In this document: positions 24,954 to 33,168 of the stretch, one piece after another
Position numbering within the stretch: the first letter of the stretch is position 1
Layout of the letters: the number at the start of each line of letters is the position of its first letter
Assembly (NCBI GenBank): GCA_022821545.1
Contig: JAJEDJ010000023.1
Coordinates: 1-34,961 of the forward strand
Length of the DNA: 34,961 bases
From: Caldilineaceae bacterium
GTDB taxonomy: Bacteria; Chloroflexota; Anaerolineae; Caldilineales; Caldilineaceae
Reading direction: 5' to 3'
Made by a program: the position numbers and the translations under genes
Notes under the pieces: generated by a model
What the model was told of the DNA's origin: nothing
Database searches by the model: none
What the model saw: only the letters and a program-made list of their open reading frames with translations

Positions 24954-26316
24954 GGTCCAGGCAGGGCTGAATCGTTGCATCCGTCTCGGCAAAAGCGTCT
25001 GCTGCGTTCGCTTCTCCCCGGATGACCGCCTCCAACGCCTGCCGGTAGCTGTCGCTGACCATCCCGGCGTAAAAGCTTCCGCAATCGCCGGGGTGCTCGA
25101 TCACCGGCAAGATCGCGTCGTCGGCCCCGTTGATAAAGGCCATCAGATTGTGAGGAGGCGTCGGCAGACCCTCCATCCAGCTGGGATCGCTGGCCACGGA
25201 TCTCAGCAGCGGCACGCCCAGTTCCGCCCTGGCCGCCTCAAGCTGTACCGTCGGCCGGATCAGCTGCTTGATGTACTCGTATGACATGTCGAGGTTCTGC
25301 CCGCCGGCGTATGCCGACATCCCCCAGGTGCCCATACCCGTTCGATGGTGGCCGTCCGGCATCAGCGGCATCACCTGAACGTCCCATTCAAACTTGTCGG
25401 CGGCCGCTTCCCGCACGGGGCCCCGCAGGCTCTGAATGTGGCAGTAGGTTGCGGCTCGGCCCAGGAAGAACGAGTTTCCGCCCACGTCAAGCCCCAGGGG
25501 CTGCGCAATGTTGTGCTCGTTCCACAGCGAAGCATAGGCTGTCAGAGCCTCAACCGTATTTGGATCGGACCAGGTGGAAGTATTGTTCTCAATGTCGAGT
25601 ATCTTCCCGCCGTATCCGACGACCCAGGGGTAGACCGTGGCCCACCAGCTCCATGTAGCATTCGAAAGCCCCCAGTAGCGGGGCGTGCCGTCGGCCTCCG
25701 TCTCAAGAGCCGTGATCTTCTTGCAGTTGACGATGAAATCATCCCATGTCCACTGGTCGTTCGGTTCCTCGGCGCCCGCCTCCTCAAACAGCGACTTGTT
25801 GTAATACAGCGTCACCACGTCCAGCGCAGACGGCAGCATCTGGATCTTGCCGTCGAATACCCCGAGCCCGAGCATATTGGGAAAGACGTCGTCAATGTCG
25901 ACGTCGGGGTCGCCTTCGGTATACGGCGTCAAGTCCAGCGTAACGTTGTTGTTGGCAAAAGGGACCACGAACAGGTCGGCGCTGAAGAAAACATCGGACA
26001 GAGTGCCCGCCGCCGCCGCCGTGTAATACTTCTCCGCCAGGTCGCCGGAAACCATGTTAAAGGTAACCGTAACGTCAGGGTGCTTCTCGTTGAACGACGC
26101 CTTAATCAGCTCATTTACCGGCTCGACTGGCGCCCCGGCCAGGATCGATATCTCCAGCTCGACCGGCTCATCTGCCATGGCGGCGTCTCCGCCGGCCTGC
26201 GGCCCTGCCACCGGCGCGCATGCAGCCAGCGCTGCTGTGCCGCCCACAGCCGCCGCTGCCTTTAGGATCCCCCGTCGGGTAATGGTTCTTTCACTGCGTG
26301 GACTTTCGTTAAACAT
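24943..26316 (-). CDS. Sugar-binding lipoprotein of the ABC importer (family 1 SBP, Tat-exported)
   Basis: Extracytoplasmic receptor of the transporter. 457 residues. A twin-arginine signal (TITRRGILKAAAAVGG, Arg14-Arg15) leads to the lipobox LAAC with Cys33, so it should be exported folded and lipid-anchored. The mature part has the family 1 pattern: an early ELEISILAG strand, ASFNEKHPDVTVTF, TLYYNKSLFEEAG and WTWDDF. AGGAG lies 7 nt before the ATG. It is first in the minus-strand operon with two permeases and a fucosidase, which suggests a fucose-containing oligosaccharide ligand. The ligand is inferred from context only. The transcript has its own promoter at 26383-26411. Confidence 0.94.
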   Translation of the reverse strand: MFNESPRSERTITRRGILKAAAAVGGTAALAACAPVAGPQAGGDAAMADEPVELEISILAGAPVEPVNELIKASFNEKHPDVTVTFNMVSGDLAEKYYTAAAAGTLSDVFFSADLFVVPFANNNVTLDLTPYTEGDPDVDIDDVFPNMLGLGVFDGKIQMLPSALDVVTLYYNKSLFEEAGAEEPNDQWTWDDFIVNCKKITALETEADGTPRYWGLSNATWSWWATVYPWVVGYGGKILDIENNTSTWSDPNTVEALTAYASLWNEHNIAQPLGLDVGGNSFFLGRAATYCHIQSLRGPVREAAADKFEWDVQVMPLMPDGHHRTGMGTWGMSAYAGGQNLDMSYEYIKQLIRPTVQLEAARAELGVPLLRSVASDPSWMEGLPTPPHNLMAFINGADDAILPVIEHPGDCGSFYAGMVSDSYRQALEAVIRGEANAADAFAETDATIQPCLDQNA

Positions 26317-26336
26317 CGATACTCTCCTGATTGGGT

Positions 26337-26347
26337 TGAAACGTTTA
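26337..26347 (-). promoter_or_regulatory. LacI-family-type operator candidate
   Basis: The palindrome AAACGTTT (26339-26346), within TGAAACGTTTA, has the central CG and flanks typical of LacI/GalR operators. It lies between the promoter (26383-26411) and the binding-protein start (26316), where a bound repressor would block transcription. No LacI-family gene is in the window. Confidence 0.45.
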
Positions 26348-26382
26348 TGATTTTTGGGGTTCTTCAGGAATGATGGTATGCA

Positions 26383-26411
26383 ATTATGGCAAATTCGCGT
26401 CCTACAACCAA
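26383..26411 (-). promoter_or_regulatory. Promoter of the sugar-transporter operon
   Basis: The minus strand has -35 TTGGTT (26406-26411), a 17-bp spacer and -10 CATAAT (26383-26388), about 66 nt upstream of the binding-protein ATG. Confidence 0.55.
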
Positions 26412-26517
26412 ATCTGGGAACCTTTTACGTGGACAAGAGCCTGGCGGCCGCGACTCTGTCCGCCCAGCCTCGGAAACGGGCGCGCGGCACACATCACCCA
26501 AACCGAAAGGACCTGCA

Positions 26518-27576
26518 ATGAGCACTCTGAAAGTTGGCCTCGTCGGCGTCGGCGGCATCTCCCGCACCCACATGCCCGGCTGGGCCGCCTCCGACGAAGC
26601 CGAAGTCGTGGCCGGCAGCGACATCAGCGCCCAGGCGCTCGAAGAGTGGGGCGCGCTGCACAACATCAAAAAGCTGACGACCAGCGCCGCCGAACTCTTC
26701 TCCGACCCCGACGTCGACATCATCGATCTCTGCGTGCCCAATATGTACCACGCCCCCCTCGCAATCGCCGCCCTCGAAGCCGGCAAGCACGTGATCTGCG
26801 AAAAACCCCTGGCGCCCACACCGCAGGAGATCAAACGGATGATCGCGGCGCGCGACAAATCCGGCAAACTGCTCATGACCGCCCAGCATTTCCGTTTTGC
26901 CGGCGTCTCCCAGGCCATGAAGGCAGAGATCGACACCGGCACGCTCGGCGATGTCTACCACGCCCGCGGCTGGATGCTGCGCCGCAACGGCCTCATCCCC
27001 ACCGCCACCTTCATCGAGAAAAAACACAGCGGCGGCGGCCCCTGCATCGATATCGGTGTGCATATCCTCGACCTCACCCTCTGGCTGATGGGTAATCCCC
27101 GGCCTGTCACCGTCTCCGGCGTCGCCGACGCCCGTCTGGCCCACATGCCCGGCGCCTTCGCCACCTGGCGCGAAGGGCCCATCCCCTCGACCTTCGACGT
27201 TGAGGACTACGCCGCCGCCTTCGTCCGCTTCGAAACCGGCGCCACTCTCGTGCTCGAGGTCAGCTGGCTCCTCCACCACGATGTCCGCGGCGAAGACATG
27301 CAATCCTGGATCTACGGCGACCGCGGCGGCTGCCACTGGCCCTCCGCCCAATTCCTCGACACCAACTACACCACCCGCCAGTTCAACAACCGCACCCTCC
27401 AGCTTACCCAGGATAAAATGGAACCCCACGCCCTCGAATGCGTCGAATTTGCCAGGGCCGTCGCCGCCGGCGCGCCCTCACCCGTGCCCGCCGAACAGTC
27501 CCTGCAAGTACTCGCCATTCTCGACGGCATCTACCGCAGCCAGGACGAAGGCCGCGAAGTATCGATCGAACTGTAG
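26518..27576 (+). CDS. Gfo/Idh/MocA-family oxidoreductase
   Basis: 352 residues from the ATG at 26518, with AAGGA 6 nt upstream; the frame is open further upstream but has no supporting site. Rossmann motif LVGVGGIS (8-15), CEKP near 94-97, and a catalytic-type segment CIDIGVHILDLTLW with Asp/His near 181-185. It is transcribed divergently from the sugar-transporter operon and followed 21 nt later by an SMP-30 lactonase gene. An aldose dehydrogenase making the lactone for that enzyme is a reasonable inference. The exact sugar is not shown by the sequence. Confidence 0.9.
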   Translation: MSTLKVGLVGVGGISRTHMPGWAASDEAEVVAGSDISAQALEEWGALHNIKKLTTSAAELFSDPDVDIIDLCVPNMYHAPLAIAALEAGKHVICEKPLAPTPQEIKRMIAARDKSGKLLMTAQHFRFAGVSQAMKAEIDTGTLGDVYHARGWMLRRNGLIPTATFIEKKHSGGGPCIDIGVHILDLTLWLMGNPRPVTVSGVADARLAHMPGAFATWREGPIPSTFDVEDYAAAFVRFETGATLVLEVSWLLHHDVRGEDMQSWIYGDRGGCHWPSAQFLDTNYTTRQFNNRTLQLTQDKMEPHALECVEFARAVAAGAPSPVPAEQSLQVLAILDGIYRSQDEGREVSIEL

Positions 27577-27597
27577 GCCAGACCAACGGAGAAACCT

Positions 27598-28461
27598 ATG
27601 CTTATCGAACAAATCGCCGATTACGCCTGTGAGACGGGAGAAGGCCCTCTCTGGCATCCCGACGAAGGCCGCCTCTACTGGGTCGACATTCCCCCCGGCA
27701 AACTCTACCGCTACGACCCCGCTACCGGCGAGCACCGCCTTGTCCTCGACGCTGGCGAAGCCATCGGCGGCTTCACCATCCAGGAAGATGGCGCCCTGCT
27801 CCTCTTCATGGCCCGCGGCCGCATCGCGCTCTGGCGCGAAGGCCAACCCCTTGAGAATCTGATCGACGAAATCCCGGCCGAACGCGCCGGCCGCTTCAAC
27901 GACGTCATCGCCGACCCCGCCGGTCGCGTCTTCTGCGGCACAATGCCCCGCAGCGGCGGCAACGGCGTCCTCTACCGCATGGACACCGACCGTAGCCTGA
28001 CCATCGTGATCGACGACGCCGGGACCTCCAACGGCATGGGCTTCACCCAGGACCTCAAGACCTTCTACCACACCAACACCCGGCGCGGCATCACCCGTTA
28101 CGACTACGACGTCGACAGCGGCCGCATCGCCAACCCTGAGTTTGCCGTCCGTGAAGGCGCGGCGGCCAACGGCCGCCCCGACGGCATGGCCATGGACGCG
28201 GCCAACTGCTTCTGGTCCGCCCGCTGGGACGGCTACGCCCTCGTCCACCACATGCCCAACGGCCGTGAAATTCAGCGCCTCAACTTCCCCGTGCCCAAGG
28301 TCTCCAGCGCCACCTTCGGCGGCCATGACTATACCGACCTCTACGTCACCACCGCCGGTGGCCACATTAAAGAGACTGACGGCCCGCAGGCCGGCGCCCT
28401 CTACCGCGTCCGGCTGGGCGTGAAGGGCAAGCCGCCCTTCCGCTCCAAAATCAAAGTATAG
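27598..28461 (+). CDS. SMP-30/gluconolactonase-family lactonase
   Basis: Metal-dependent six-bladed propeller that opens sugar lactones. 287 residues. The metal ligands of the family are all present: Glu15 in GEGP, Asn101 in RFND, Asn145 in TSNGMG and Asp195 in RPDGMA. No signal peptide, so cytoplasmic. GGAGAAA lies just before the ATG, and the gene is closely spaced behind the Gfo/Idh gene. Together they can convert an aldose to its aldonate via the lactone. Given the fucosidase in the facing operon, L-fucose to L-fuconate is one candidate; other sugars are possible. Confidence 0.92.
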   Translation: MLIEQIADYACETGEGPLWHPDEGRLYWVDIPPGKLYRYDPATGEHRLVLDAGEAIGGFTIQEDGALLLFMARGRIALWREGQPLENLIDEIPAERAGRFNDVIADPAGRVFCGTMPRSGGNGVLYRMDTDRSLTIVIDDAGTSNGMGFTQDLKTFYHTNTRRGITRYDYDVDSGRIANPEFAVREGAAANGRPDGMAMDAANCFWSARWDGYALVHHMPNGREIQRLNFPVPKVSSATFGGHDYTDLYVTTAGGHIKETDGPQAGALYRVRLGVKGKPPFRSKIKV

Positions 28462-28532
28462 GCGCCGGCCTGCGCCGCTATGCAGCGCCGTACCGCGTCT
28501 CAGGCAGCAGCCCGCAAATACTGACGCCGGCG

Positions 28533-28568
28533 CGTCGTCAGCCGTCAACACGTCGTCAGCTGTCAACA
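28533..28568. repeat. 18-bp tandem duplication
   Basis: CGTCGTCAGCYGTCAACA occurs at 28533-28550 and 28551-28568 with one C/T difference. It lies in the 136-bp gap between the lactonase and the following oxidoreductase gene. It could be a protein-binding site or a slippage product. Confidence 0.6.
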
Positions 28569-28597
28569 CCGCGTGTACCACCCTGAAAGGACTGGCA

Positions 28598-29722
28598 ATG
28601 CCATCAAAAACGAATTCGACGCCGCAACATTCTCCGCCCTCCTCGGCGGCTTCCGGCTCTGCTTCCTACCGCGTCGGCATCATCGGCTGCGGACGCCCGC
28701 TCAGGACGGAAGGCGCGACCGGCTTCGGCATGGCCCACCGCCATGCCATGGGTTACGCCGCCTCGCCCCGCACGCAGCTGGTGGCCCTCGCCGATATCAG
28801 CCGTGAAAACGCCGAAGCCTTCCGGGCGGAACACGGCGGCGGCGCCATCTACGAAGACTATCGCCGGATGTTGGCCGCAGCCGAACTCGACATCGTCTCC
28901 GTCTGCGTCTGGCCCCACCTGCACGCCGAAATGGTGCTTGCCGCAGCCGCAGCCCGCGTGCGAGCCATCCACTGCGAAAAGCCCATCGCGCCCACATTCG
29001 GCGAAGCCCGCCGCATGTTGGAGTCCTGCCGGCGCAACGGGGTCCAGTTGACCTTCAACCACCAACGCCGCTTCGCCCCGCCATTCAGCGTCGCCCGCCG
29101 GCTGCTCCGGGAAGGCGCAATCGGCGCCCTGCAGCGCATCGAAGGCCGCTGCCCCGACATGAACGACTGGGGCACCCACTGGTTCGACATGATGCACTTC
29201 TTCAACGATGAAACGCCTGCCCAGTGGGTGATGGGCCAGATCGACACCGGCGAAATCCGAACGATCTTCGGCATGGATCACGAAACCCAGGGCATCAGCC
29301 AGGTCCGCTTTCAGAACGGCGTCGAAGGGCTACTAACGACCAGCGCTGCAATCGAAATGGGGGCGGCGTTCCGCCTTCTTGGCAGTGACGGCATCATCGA
29401 ATTCGGCGCCGGTCGCGAAGGCGGCCTTCGCATCTTCAACGGCCGCTCCTCCGGCTGGCGCGACGTGGATCCCGAGGGCTCCATGCACGATCTGGACGCC
29501 GTGCAAAAGGGGATAATCGACCTTGTCGAGGCCCTCATGGAAGGCAGAGAGCCGGAGCTCTCCGGAAGCCGTGCCTATCGGGCGGCCGAGCTGACCTTCG
29601 CCACCTACGAGTCCAGCCGCAAACGCGGCCGCGTAGACCTGCCGCTGGAGATCGATGACTCCCCCCTCTTGACGATGCTGGCCGCCGCCCCGCCCAGACC
29701 GCAATTCACGTCTCGTTCATAA
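28598..29722 (+). CDS. Gfo/Idh/MocA-family oxidoreductase
   Basis: 374 residues; AAAGGA lies about 9 nt before the ATG. A Ser/Pro-rich N-terminal extension of about 23 residues precedes the Rossmann fold (VGIIGCGRP near 26-34). CEKP lies near 126-129 and the active-site-like segment WGTHWFDMMHFF near 188-199. It is distinct in sequence from the other two family members here. It probably belongs to the same sugar-catabolic group as the lactonase upstream and the M20 hydrolase downstream (46-nt gap). Substrate unknown. Confidence 0.88.
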   Translation: MPSKTNSTPQHSPPSSAASGSASYRVGIIGCGRPLRTEGATGFGMAHRHAMGYAASPRTQLVALADISRENAEAFRAEHGGGAIYEDYRRMLAAAELDIVSVCVWPHLHAEMVLAAAAARVRAIHCEKPIAPTFGEARRMLESCRRNGVQLTFNHQRRFAPPFSVARRLLREGAIGALQRIEGRCPDMNDWGTHWFDMMHFFNDETPAQWVMGQIDTGEIRTIFGMDHETQGISQVRFQNGVEGLLTTSAAIEMGAAFRLLGSDGIIEFGAGREGGLRIFNGRSSGWRDVDPEGSMHDLDAVQKGIIDLVEALMEGREPELSGSRAYRAAELTFATYESSRKRGRVDLPLEIDDSPLLTMLAAAPPRPQFTSRS

Positions 29723-29768
29723 TCTGAACTGTGTCCCCAATCTCCCTTTCTTTCACAGGAGTCCACCC

Positions 29769-30974
29769 ATGTCCGAAATCAGCATCCCCGCCATCCAGGC
29801 AGCCGTCCACAATTACGGCAACGACATCATTGCCTTCCTCCGCCAGATCTGCGCCATCCCCTCCATCGATTCCCAGATCGGCCCCGTCGGTGAACGCGTC
29901 CAGGCCGAAATGCGTAAACTCGGCTTCGATCAAATCTGGTTCGATTCCATGGGCAACACCGTCGGCAAAATCGGAAGCGGTGAACGCATCCTCCTCTACG
30001 ACAGCCACATCGACACCGTCGGCATCGGCGCCGAAGACGAATGGGACTGGGACCCGTTCGAGGGCAAAGTCGAGGACGGCATCTTCTACGCCCGCGGCGC
30101 CTGCGACGAAAAGGGCAGCACGCCCGGCATGATCTACGGCCTCGCCATCGCCCGCAGCCTCGGCCTTCTCGACGGTTGGACCGCCTACTACTTCGGCAAC
30201 ATGGAGGAGTGGTGCGACGGCATCGCCCCCCACGCCTTTGTCGAACACGAAGGCATCCGCCCCGACTTCGTCGTCATCGGCGAACCCACCAAAATGCAGA
30301 TCTATCGCGGCCACAAAGGCCGCGTCGAGCTCAAAGCGGTCGCCAGCGGCAGAAGCGCCCACGCCGCCAGCAACCACCTCGGCGACAACGCCATCTACAA
30401 GGCCCTCCCCCTCGTCGATGGCATCAGACGCCTCGAACCACACCTGGGCGACCACCCCTTCCTCGGCCCCGGCAAAATCACCGCCACCCACATCGAAGTC
30501 GAAACGCCCAGCCTCAACGCCGTCCCCAACCGGTGTACCGTCTACATCGACCGCCGCGTCACCTTCGGCGAAGACCTGGATGCCGTCATCGAGCAGGTGC
30601 GCGCCCTCATCCCCCAGGCAAATCAACAGGCCGGAGACGTCACCCTCGAAATGCTCTTCTACGACGAGCCCAGCTACACCGGCTTCGTCTTTCCCGTCGA
30701 AAAATACTTTCCCGCCTGGGCGCTCGCCGACGACGAACCCCTCGTCCAGGCCGGCCAGGAGACCCGCAAACGCATCGGCCTGCCCGACGCCCCCACCGGC
30801 AAATGGGACTTCAGCACCAACGGCATCTACTGGCGCGGCAAGGCCGGTATCCCCAGCATCGGCTTCGCCCCCGGCGACGAAGTGACCGCGCACACCGTCC
30901 TCGACAGCGTCCCCTTGGCCGACGTCGTCAAATCCACCGAGTTCTACGCCCTGCTTCCCGCGCTGATAAAATAG
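29769..30974 (+). CDS. M20-family metallohydrolase, YgeY-like
   Basis: Di-zinc amidohydrolase or peptidase of 401 residues. Metal ligands in order: His80 and Asp82 in DSHIDTV, Asp113 in RGACDEKGS, the Glu146-Glu147 pair in NMEEWCDG, the IGEPT segment near 176, and a C-terminal His in the EVTAHTVLDSVPL region. A dimerisation domain (about 185-295) includes the His-containing GRSAHAASNHLGDNA. It resembles the YgeY group more than classical carboxypeptidases. No signal peptide. It sits at the end of the oxidoreductase/lactonase run and may remove an acyl or amide group from a substrate of that pathway. That link is inferred. Confidence 0.88.
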   Translation: MSEISIPAIQAAVHNYGNDIIAFLRQICAIPSIDSQIGPVGERVQAEMRKLGFDQIWFDSMGNTVGKIGSGERILLYDSHIDTVGIGAEDEWDWDPFEGKVEDGIFYARGACDEKGSTPGMIYGLAIARSLGLLDGWTAYYFGNMEEWCDGIAPHAFVEHEGIRPDFVVIGEPTKMQIYRGHKGRVELKAVASGRSAHAASNHLGDNAIYKALPLVDGIRRLEPHLGDHPFLGPGKITATHIEVETPSLNAVPNRCTVYIDRRVTFGEDLDAVIEQVRALIPQANQQAGDVTLEMLFYDEPSYTGFVFPVEKYFPAWALADDEPLVQAGQETRKRIGLPDAPTGKWDFSTNGIYWRGKAGIPSIGFAPGDEVTAHTVLDSVPLADVVKSTEFYALLPALIK

Positions 30975-31209
30975 CGCCCCCGCTCCCTCTGCCCCGCTCC
31001 CCGCCCCCTATTCGCCCCGCGCCGGCCAGCCGGCCGCCGCCGAAAAACCGAATTGGACGAAATCTGAACAATTGGCGACAATAAGGTGTCTGACCGGTGC
31101 CCTCCTCGCAGGAAGGGCGCCTGTTTGGTACCCTGCTGACCAGTGATGCGGAAGCGCATCTCCCGATACGCCCTGATACGCCCTGATACACCGACTGTGA
31201 TGACTCGCC
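30975..31209 (+). promoter_or_regulatory. Promoter and structured leader upstream of yggS
   Basis: No gene is seen in these 235 bp. TTGGAC (near 31053) with GACAAT 18 bp downstream is a possible promoter. Downstream lie a hairpin GGTGCCCT/AGGGCGCC (31096-31103, 31114-31121, one G-T pair) and a second hairpin GATGCG/CGCATC (near 31145-31160). A 10-bp tandem GATACGCCCT (31165-31174, 31175-31184, partial third) follows. The leader could be regulatory, but it matches no known riboswitch I recognise. Confidence 0.4.
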
Positions 31210-31959
31210 ATGACGATTGCTGAAAACCTCCGCCAGGTACGTATACGCATGGCCGGGGCCGCCCAGCGCGCGCAGCGCTCCCCTGACGAAATCACGCTCG
31301 TCGCCGTGAGCAAAACAAAACCGCTGGCGCTGATCGCAGAAACCGCCGCCGCCGGTCAGATAGACTTCGGTGAAAATCGCGTGGAAGAACTTTGGGAAAA
31401 GGCCGAAGCTGCCGCAGCGGCGGGGTTGGACCGGATCCGCTGGCACGCGATCGGCACAATCCAGAGCCGTAAAGCCAAACTCGCGCTGGGGCCGCCCGCC
31501 CTTCAGTCCCACCCGGGCAAGGGCGCTGTCTGCATGGTTCATGCCGTCGACAGACCGAAAATCGCCCAACGTCTGAGCCGGCTGGCCGCCGACAACCACC
31601 GGCAGCTCGACGTCCTTCTCGAAGTCAACGTCAGCGGCGAAACCAGCAAACACGGCTTCTCCCCTGCCGGCCTCATCGACGACCTGCCCGCGCTCCTGAA
31701 ACTGCCCGCCCTGCGCTACTGCGGCCTCATGACCATGGCGCCCTACGTGGACGACCCCGAGGAAGTCCGTCCCCTTTTCCGCCAACTGCGCACTCTTCTG
31801 CAGGAGCTTCGGCACACATTCCCGCCGGCACAGTTTCAACAGGCCGCATGGCGGCATCTGTCCATGGGCATGACCGGCGACTTCGAAGTCGCTATCGAGG
31901 AGGGCGCCACAATCGTGCGCGTCGGCACCGCCATCTTCGGCCACAGGGAGTACGAATGA
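31210..31959 (+). CDS. yggS: YggS-family pyridoxal-phosphate homeostasis protein
   Basis: PLP-binding TIM-barrel protein (PLPBP) that buffers intracellular PLP. 249 residues. Lys35 in VAVSKTKP forms the Schiff base, FGENRVEE lies near 53-60, and [14 protein letters not shown] near 77-90. Further motifs are [21 protein letters not shown] and [13 protein letters not shown], and the C-terminal [10 protein letters not shown] is typical. Family proteins usually read HxIGxLQxxK at the third motif, close to what is seen. It is translationally coupled to proC by an ATGA overlap, and the yggS-proC-yggT order is common in bacteria. Confidence 0.95.
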   Translation: MTIAENLRQVRIRMAGAAQRAQRSPDEITLVAVSKTKPLALIAETAAAGQIDFGENRVEELWEKAEAAAAAGLDRIRWHAIGTIQSRKAKLALGPPALQSHPGKGAVCMVHAVDRPKIAQRLSRLAADNHRQLDVLLEVNVSGETSKHGFSPAGLIDDLPALLKLPALRYCGLMTMAPYVDDPEEVRPLFRQLRTLLQELRHTFPPAQFQQAAWRHLSMGMTGDFEVAIEEGATIVRVGTAIFGHREYE

Positions 31960-32795
31960 CTCAGCTACAGGGCAAGACCACCTTTATCGGCGGCGGCGCA
32001 ATGGGAGAGGCCATAATCGGCTCACTCATCGCAAATCAGCTGCTCAGCCCAACCCGCATCTGCGTTTCCGAGCCTGTGCCCGCCCGCCGTGAATTCCTGA
32101 ACGCCACCTACGGCGTGACCGTCGAGACCGGCAACGCCCAGGCCGTGAACGGCGCCTCCGTCGTCGTCCTGGCCGTAAAGCCCCAGGTGCTCGGCCTGGT
32201 TTTGGCAGACCTGCGTGGAAACCTGTCCCAGGATGCGCTCGTAATTAGTATCATGGCAGGTGTGCAAATCGAAACGCTCCAATCCGGCCTCGGCCATGAC
32301 AAAATCGTCCGCTCCATGCCCAACACCCCGGCCCAGGTCGGCCAGGGCATGACCGTATGGACCGACACCGCTGCCGTAACCGCCGCCGACCGCGCCGCCG
32401 CCCAGGCCGTCCTTGAGGCCATGGGCGAGGCCATCTACGTCACGGAAGAACATTACCTCGATATGGCAACCGGTCTGAGCGGCTCCGGGCCTGGCTTCGT
32501 CTTTCTCCTTCTGGAGGCCCTCATTGATGCCGGAGTGCATATCGGCTTCAGCCGCGATCAGTCCCAACAAATGGTGTTGCAGACCGTAGCCGGCAGCGTC
32601 GAGTTGATGCGTCAGAGCGGTCTCCATCCCGCCGACCTGCGCAACCGCGTCACCAGCCCCGCAGGCACAACCGCCGCCGGCACCCTCGTCCTGGAGCGCG
32701 CCCGGGTGCGGTCGGCGCTCATCGATGCAGTCGATACAGCCTATCGCCGCAGCCAGGATCTGGGCAGTGATGATAGTGACGACAGTGATACTTAG
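31956..32795 (+). CDS. proC: Pyrroline-5-carboxylate reductase
   Basis: Last step of proline synthesis, NAD(P)H-dependent. 279 residues from the ATG overlapping the yggS stop. The Rossmann motif [11 protein letters not shown] lies at 11-21, then [21 protein letters not shown], and the substrate motif [12 protein letters not shown] where most relatives have SGSGPAY. The C-terminal [14 protein letters not shown] is the family signature. A short Asp/Ser tail (SDDSDDSD) is unusual but harmless. AGGGAG lies 5 nt upstream of the start. Confidence 0.96.
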   Translation: MTQLQGKTTFIGGGAMGEAIIGSLIANQLLSPTRICVSEPVPARREFLNATYGVTVETGNAQAVNGASVVVLAVKPQVLGLVLADLRGNLSQDALVISIMAGVQIETLQSGLGHDKIVRSMPNTPAQVGQGMTVWTDTAAVTAADRAAAQAVLEAMGEAIYVTEEHYLDMATGLSGSGPGFVFLLLEALIDAGVHIGFSRDQSQQMVLQTVAGSVELMRQSGLHPADLRNRVTSPAGTTAAGTLVLERARVRSALIDAVDTAYRRSQDLGSDDSDDSDT

Positions 32796-32867
32796 CCGCC
32801 GGCACAGGTGCCCCCTTTTGGACGCAAATCATACCTGCGTATCGTCCTAATAACGTAAGGAGTTGTC

Positions 32868-33119
32868 GTGATTTTCTTTCTCTTGGCCCGTGTACTCCAG
32901 ATCTACACTTTCGTTCTCCTGATCCGGATTCTGATCACCTGGATCCCCAACCTGGACCCGTATCACCCCATCGTGCAGCTTCTATTTCAGGTAACGGAAC
33001 CGGTGCTCGAACCCGCCCGCAAGCTCATCCCGCCAATCGGCATGATCGACATCTCCCCGATCGTCGTCTTTATCGTACTGGGCATCCTGCAGGATCTGCT
33101 CATGCAGCTCGCCTACTAG
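32868..33119 (+). CDS. YggT-family small membrane protein
   Basis: 83 residues with a GTG start fixed by TAAGGAG 5 nt upstream. Two hydrophobic segments (about 2-25 and 60-80) are separated by a loop containing ITWIPNLDPYHPIVQLLFQVTEP, the YggT signature pattern. Relatives are integral membrane proteins encoded beside yggS/proC and often linked to cell division or stress (YlmG in Gram-positives). Role inferred from the family and order. Confidence 0.92.
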   Translation: MIFFLLARVLQIYTFVLLIRILITWIPNLDPYHPIVQLLFQVTEPVLEPARKLIPPIGMIDISPIVVFIVLGILQDLLMQLAY

Positions 33120-33168
33120 CAGTATGGGGAATCCTGTTTGCATCTTGTTCATGAGGAACGGGCATAGC

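Noticed and set aside
30041..31084. 347-codon Arg/Pro-rich frame overlapping the M20 gene
   Set aside because: Composition is a frame-shifted reading of the M20 gene; no homology features.
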